Source: Gnetum montanum
Taxonomy: Eukaryota > Streptophyta > Gnetopsida > Gnetales > Gnetaceae
Reading direction: 5' to 3'
Assembly (NCBI GenBank): GCA_015680685.1
Contig: MNCI01008335.1
Coordinates: forward strand, 51,230-115,229
Length of the DNA: 64,000 bases
Numbering within the stretch: position 1 is the first letter of the stretch; each line of letters begins with the position of its first letter. Under the pieces are notes generated by a model. That model saw only the letters and a program-made list of their open reading frames with translations, did not search any database and was not told the DNA's origin. The translations under genes were made by a program, and so were the position numbers. Of the stretch, positions 59,091 to 64,000 are shown in pieces.

Positions 59091-60400
59091 AATTAATAAA
59101 TATTTTTTCTTTTCCTTAATTTTATAATTTTTTGTTTTTCAATTTTCCATTTTTCAACTTTTTTCATTTTTTGAAGGTAATCTCATCAGTAAATAAAATA
59201 ATCATGTGACCCGTTGGTTAAGGTGTTGTTCTTTGCTATCAATTCTCGAGTAACTAATTATTTGGATAGTGAGCCCATCACATCCACCTGACCATTCTAT
59301 TAATAAGAGGTTCTACTCTAGGTATGATGATATTCTTGACATCATTAAAACTTAAAGTAATTATGTGCTCATTATGCCCAAAGTGAAGAATGATGGACTA
59401 AGAAGGAATGGCTAGGGTGTGACATCAAGGGGACTTGTGGATTCTCTTTGGTGACATCTGTTAGAGTTACCATGTAGCTTGGTTGTACTAAGATCCTTGT
59501 AGGTCTAACAAAAACTAGAAGTAAGAGTAATAAAGGCACTCAATTCAAAAAAACAATGCTATTCTAGGGGGTCCCACTAGAAAGATATGCATCCATGCCT
59601 GAAGGTAGGTGGCTTCTCTAGCTTAAGCATTGACACAAAATAAAATCAAGATCAAAGTACTGCAAAGTAATTCCAAATCACTGCTCCCTTGCACAAAATG
59701 CCAAGTGATCATACACCTTGTTGTCATGATGCTCTTATGGTTGTCTATCATCGAATGAAACAATGCAATGTCACTAATCGAAAGAATGGACTTCATTTTG
59801 ATATTGGAGCAATAGGCTAATGACACATTAATTATGCCCTACACTCAAGATTCATTGTGCCATGGGTCAGTTACCTCATGTCCCAATCTTTGCAATCCCT
59901 TCTATGATTCATCCCATCTCACTGTTCAAGAATTTTTGACTTCTATCTTGTGTAGCATTGAATTCATACCTCATCACGATGGTATATACATGTGTGTGTT
60001 TTGTGGAACTAGTGTGGATTACATTTAACCCTTCTAGTACCCATAGACATTTTAAGGTGTGGTTATGCAAGGTCATTATAGCTTAGAACCTATTTTGGGG
60101 AGGATCCACTTGCGTAACCCTTCTAATCTACACTCATAACACATCACCATCACATCATTTTATACTCTCCAAGGATTACAATACTCTTTCCCTCATCATC
60201 CTTCTAGTTCAAACATTCCTATGTACCGAAACATGTCCTTTCTCCTCATCCGATTCATGCATTCCATTGCCAAATTCTACACCACTATACTTTTTTTGCC
60301 TTCAGGACTATTTCATATTACCCTGGACCTTTTACACTGACTTCAAGTCCTTCATTTTTGAGTTTAGAATTTTAGAAATTTAGCAATTTTTTCTAAGTAC
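59091..60400 (+). other. Non-coding spacer of element B
   Basis: Homologous to 0.9-2.25 kb of element A in inverse orientation. Shared blocks are 'agatatgcatccatgcctgaagg' near 59,582 and 'ggggaggatccacttgcg' near 60,098. No supported gene. Confidence 0.6.
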
Positions 60401-60414
60401 CCTACTTTAAATAG

Positions 60415-60495
60415 GCCACAATATCGCATACGCAATATCGGGGTTGTGCTATCGTGTACGTGATATTTCATCGAACAAAATTTTATATATGGACC
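60415..60495 (+). promoter_or_regulatory. Internal U3-like promoter block (element B)
   Basis: AATATCGCATACGCAATATC and a related CTATCGTGTACGTGATAT (60,419-60,468) are followed by TATATAT at 60,484-60,490. Same order as the B LTR. The ORF2 ATG lies about 550 bases downstream. Confidence 0.55.
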
Positions 60496-60541
60496 CCTAC
60501 ATGCATGTCAACATCATTTTCAACTGTTCATGCATGGGGTT

Positions 60542-60548
60542 GGGGGGG

Positions 60549-60584
<36 letters not shown>
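60542..60584 (+). repeat. (G)n(GA)n microsatellite
   Basis: A G run passes into 17 GA units. Confidence 0.95.
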
Positions 60585-60589
<5 letters not shown>

Positions 60590-60974
60590 AAAATTTTCTT
60601 CTACCACTCACGACTTGTTCACCCCTTGTTCCAATAGTCATAATTCACTCACTAGCACTCTGATTCTTATTTCAAAAGAACCTACTTGAACCTAGAGTGT
60701 TTAGCTTAGTCGTGGGTTAGGGGTACACTCCAAATTGCACATAATTGTTTTGGAATTCTTCATCGCTCAAAGGATACTATAAAGGGTAATTGAAAAAAAA
60801 TAAAAAATGATGATAAACATGTACCAAAAATAATCTTATCTTCTCATCTACACTAGGAAATTAAATTTTAAAGCCACCTAATTAAATTAAGGGCCCAATA
60901 TTAAAAATTTAGGGGAAATTTCCACAAGATTTTCTAACTCTGGATCACATGAAATAAGAAACAAATTTATTAAG

Positions 60975-61041
60975 GTAGAAGTAAGATATAATTTAAATTT
61001 TGTAAAAACCCTTACTAATGGTTGACCTCATGTGATTGTAG
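60975..61041 (+). other. Candidate mini-intron upstream of ORF2 (element B)
   Basis: TTAAG/GTAGAAG, then CCTTACTAATGG (branch-like), then TGTGATTGTAG directly before ATGG. Length 67 nt. Confidence 0.5.
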
Positions 61042-63110
61042 ATGGTCCCTAAATGTGAACAACAAGAAGGACCCTCTCAAGGTGTGTCCAAGTGACCTAG
61101 GAGAGGTAGAGGACAAGCATCTCCCGAACAACGTGCAAAGCATGAGGCGTAATTGTTTAGCATCCATCAAGAGATTCCTACTACTGCATAGTCAAGATAG
61201 GTAGAAAGAGGAGCTACTGAAGTGCCTAGATAGGGACAACACCTCACATTGTCCCCGGAGTGTGTTTAGGTTATCCAAGAAAAGTCCACGTTAGTAGTTG
61301 TGATCATGGAATTAAATTTCAAACCTTTCACAGAATTTGCTCCTCAGACCGTTCTAGACCAACTCAAAGGATTTCCATTTTGGTGCATCCTCTCTAAAAG
61401 TGATGCTTGGTACTTAGGAGAAACATATCAATTTTGGCACAATAAAGAAGAAGGCACCACAGTTGACCTTTGTGGTGTGTCTATAGATTTTTCTGCCAAG
61501 GCCATCTTGGAAGTGTTGAACCTTCCAAATACAAGGCCATCATTGAGACGGTCAATTGGGGAAGTTGTGATGATGCTATTCTCTTCTGAATCATCAATGA
61601 CATGGTACGTCCCATAGTTTCTATTGATTGTGCATAGGGAGAGGTGTCCATACAAATAGAAGGAGGGGAGACCCATTGATCACAACAGATCTCTAGGAAT
61701 GTTAGGTCTTTTCATGTGCAATTGGAAATAGGTGAAGGAGCCACAGTGGTGGTCATGTAGTACCAAGATGTAGTAAGAGCCATAGAAGTGGTCATGAACC
61801 ACATCAAAGAATCTTTCAACGTCCCTGTTGTGCCACCAGCAGATTTCATAGAAGCACAGGATGCTCAAACTCAGGCCGATCCCTTAATGACTCTTGTGAA
61901 GCATGAGGTTGCCCTTGAACAATTGCTGCAAATAGGATAAGTAATGACATACCTGTTTGACATCCTACAAGATGTCACAGTAGTGCAATCAGACCTCATC
62001 TCCATTAAAGGAAACCTAGTCATGGCAGAGACTAGGGCCGAGCACATAGAAGCATAGTTGGCAAGACTCCAAGAAAGGCTTGTTACCCTGCAAGCTATAC
62101 AATGGGACCCATGTTAGTTTATTCCCAAAGATGAGCTAGAAACTTTTAGGATGGAGTAGCTTAATAAACTATTGGAGGACAATAAAAGAGTGGTGAAGGA
62201 GAAGGAGAAGGTTGACTGGGATGCCTCCAAGGCACAAGTGCAAACCTACATGCACACCAAGGCACTCAGGATCTTACAAGAAGAGATTAAATAGCTCACT
62301 GCTGATAATCTTTGGTTGACCACTGTGGAGAAACAAAAGAATGTTCTTAAGAAAAATTTTTAGTAATTACAAGAGAAATTGGTCAAGGTTAACCAAGACA
62401 TGAACCATTTGACCAGAGAGAATTGAACCCTCTCAATGGAGGAGGTACATGCAATCCTTCAGAAGAAAGTCATTGAAATAATTACATGGCAAAATGAGGC
62501 CAAGCGACATGAGAAGTTAAAGGAGCATTTTAGAGACTGGGTGGGGATGTACAAGCAAATCATAGAAAAGGAGATCCATATGGCCAAGGCCCACATCAAT
62601 ACCTTCAGTGCTCAACACATTGATTGGTGGGTCATATTGGACACATATGCATTTGCCCACTAGGCAAAGCTTAAAAGCTGGGACCTGCAAATTCAAGATC
62701 TCATAGAGTACATGGGATTGACAAATCTGTGGTATGCCGATCTAGCCATGTTGATAGCAGGACAACCAAGAATAGAGCTTGAAAAGCAGGTAGCTAACAC
62801 TTATGATAAATATGAAGTAGAATTTGTGGAGCATAAGAAAACATTGCAGAGGCTAAAAGTCACAAATTCTAAACTAGAGGTGGTTAAGGCAAGCTACCAA
62901 GGATAGAAAGATGTCGAAGTGGACTTGGCTCAATGGCTTACATATTTCCAAGAGTATAGGGATAAAGCCAGAGCCTACGAGGAGGAATGAAAGTTGTTTG
63001 TAGCTTGGTATGTCAAAGCAAATACTATGTTCCTGCAACTATCATGTCCATGGGAGGTACCAACTCCATCAAATGCTAGAGCATCAGCATGGATAGCACA
63101 GGATCCCTGA
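61042..63110 (+). pseudogene. ORF2 of element B
   Basis: The basic N-terminus (MVPKCEQQEGPSQ, PRRGRG) is followed by the 105-codon open part 61,300-61,617: MELNFKPFTEFAPQ, WYLGETYQFWHNKEE and VDLCGVSIDFSAKAILEVL. After TWYVP the middle of the domain found in D (about 200 residues) is missing. Then comes SFNVPVVPPADFIEAQDAQ and a long coiled coil, whose open parts are 62,436-62,663 and 62,712-62,906 (heptads such as LEKQVANTYDKYEVEFVEHK). The end QDP-stop is at 63,108. Stops are scattered but the frame is largely kept. Function unknown. Confidence 0.65.
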
Positions 63111-63382
63111 CCTAAAGAAGAAAAGCTCCAAGCACTATTATAGAGCCATCAAATTCCAAAACCTGGAGCATAAGACAAGGGTAAGCATCTCATGGAGGAA
63201 CCACCACCACTAGGAACCACATGAGTTCCACAAAATTTTTTAATTTTGTGATTTTACATTTTTTGTGTATCTATTCCAGTTTTTTTCTATTCAATTCTCC
63301 ACTGTGGCATGAATAAATCCATAGTCAGTCAATAATCTCATACTTCTCCACTGTGTAATCAATGGAGCTTGTTCTCATTTTG

Positions 63383-63421
63383 TTCGATTCAAGGATGAGT
63401 TTTCATTTAGTCATGGGGGTA
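63383..63421 (+). other. Polypurine tract and conserved leader of element B
   Basis: The block with AAGGATGAGTTTTCATTTAG is followed by TCATGGGGGTA against the LTR TG at 63,422. It is the same in C and nearly so in D and G. Confidence 0.75.
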
Positions 63422-64000
63422 TGATGAATTGTGATTCATTAGGCTCTGATATCAAACCTGTGATATTGGGTACACAATATTTCAGCCTGGCTAGCAATAT
63501 CGAATGCACGATATCATGACTCCTGTGTAGGCCTATAAATACACATGTAGGCACAAGGAGCTGGGAGTAAGTTTTTAGAATTAGTTCATAGTTCATTTTA
63601 GAAGTTAGCTTTCATTTTGGTTCTTCTCAAGCCTTTTCCCCCAGTGCATGTCCACAGTGTGATGATTGTAATTGTATGGCACCTTCATTTGAGTGTGACG
63701 TACTTGGACACACACATGACCAAAAATAAAGATCGAGATTACTTCATCATTACAGAATTCACTTAGTTTAATTATTTAATTGTTATTGTTATTTATTTCT
63801 TTCATAGTTAATATCTCCTCACTCTAAACTCCTTAAACGCAAAATGAGTACAACTTAATCATGAGCATTCAAGTGTGACTACTTGGTATCCTAGTAGTGT
63901 ACCTAGGACATGCACTTGGTAATCCTAGCAGTAGTTATACGTGAGGTCCAAGATGTGTATGGATGATTAATGGATGGATGCTCATCGCACTTAGGCTAGC
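63422..64000 (+). repeat. 3' LTR of element B, cut by the window edge
   Basis: TGATGAATTGTG start, decayed GATATC motifs, TATAAATA at 63,534-63,541, and the TGGTAATCCTAGCAG block near 63,918. It continues off-window. Confidence 0.9.

Larger units (their letters stand above)
55865..64000 (+). mobile_element. Element B: gypsy element with gag and ORF2 but no pol
   Basis: 5' LTR, decayed tRNA-Asp primer site, gag, spacer, internal promoter, mini-intron, ORF2, purine tract and the first 579 bases of the 3' LTR. The span between LTR starts is 7557 bp. Between gag and ORF2 there is no protease, RT or integrase. ACAAG (55,860-55,864) would be the left target-site copy. It interrupts the pol of element C, so it is the younger of the two. 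Confidence 0.85.

Noticed and set aside
61021-61204. 60-codon ORF from 61,022 as a separate gene
   Set aside because: Out-of-frame reading across the mini-intron acceptor and the ORF2 N-terminus.

Overview
This is nuclear DNA from a seed plant with a repeat-rich genome. The evidence is Athila/Tat-like Ty3/gypsy elements primed by tRNA-Asp, a Ty1/copia element with an initiator-Met-tRNA-type primer site, AT-rich spacers, three TTTAGGG telomere-type units and an ABCB-transporter pseudogene. I cannot name the species. I see no intact host gene and no tRNA or rRNA gene. About nine tenths of the window is nested, decayed LTR retrotransposons of one gypsy superfamily, in both orientations.

Layout, with my own labels. 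Element A (minus, 1-5307) is a 5' LTR, gag and the start of a second ORF, with no pol; its 3' end is off-window. It sits in a copia element (minus; gag 5.3-6.9 kb, LTR 6932-about 8039), which itself lies inside a truncated gypsy LTR (J, plus, 8041-8645). A copia RT fragment (8.65-9.39 kb) follows, then element H (plus, 9404 to about 17.8 kb; LTR, gag, PR, RT, INT, heavily decayed). Element D/F (minus, 19,267-32,285) carries 3' LTR, ORF2, spacer, INT and RNase H, and is split by element E (minus, 25,151 to about 30,365; deleted for RT and INT). A low-copy segment (32,286-32,933 plus 43,229-46,888) is split by element G (minus, 32,934-43,228), a complete 10.3 kb element with both LTRs and a perfect 5-bp CTATC target duplication. 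That segment holds the ABCB pseudogene, a GC-rich ORF, an exon-like block and three tandem duplications. Element C (minus, 46,889-55,864 and beyond) has LTR, ORF2, INT, RNase H and RT. It is interrupted by element B (plus, 55,865 to beyond 64,000), which has LTRs, gag and ORF2 but no pol.

The most interesting pattern comes from aligning these copies. Downstream of pol (C, D/F) or directly downstream of gag (A, B) lies ORF2: a basic N-terminus, a helical domain resembling the 'putative plant transposon protein' domain, and a long coiled coil. In A, B, C and D, ORF2 is preceded by (i) an internal block that copies the layout of the LTR U3 (palindromic motif, then TATA box) and follows that element's own U3 motif type, and (ii) a 53-71 nt segment with AAG/GTA at one end, a CTAAT branch-like motif and a YAG/ATGG junction on the start codon. 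I infer a separately promoted, spliced ORF2 message. G keeps the splice-like junction but has a different 131-codon ORF behind it. A purine motif, TTTAGTCATGGGGG, recurs at module borders. All of this is read by eye; no alignment or search was run.
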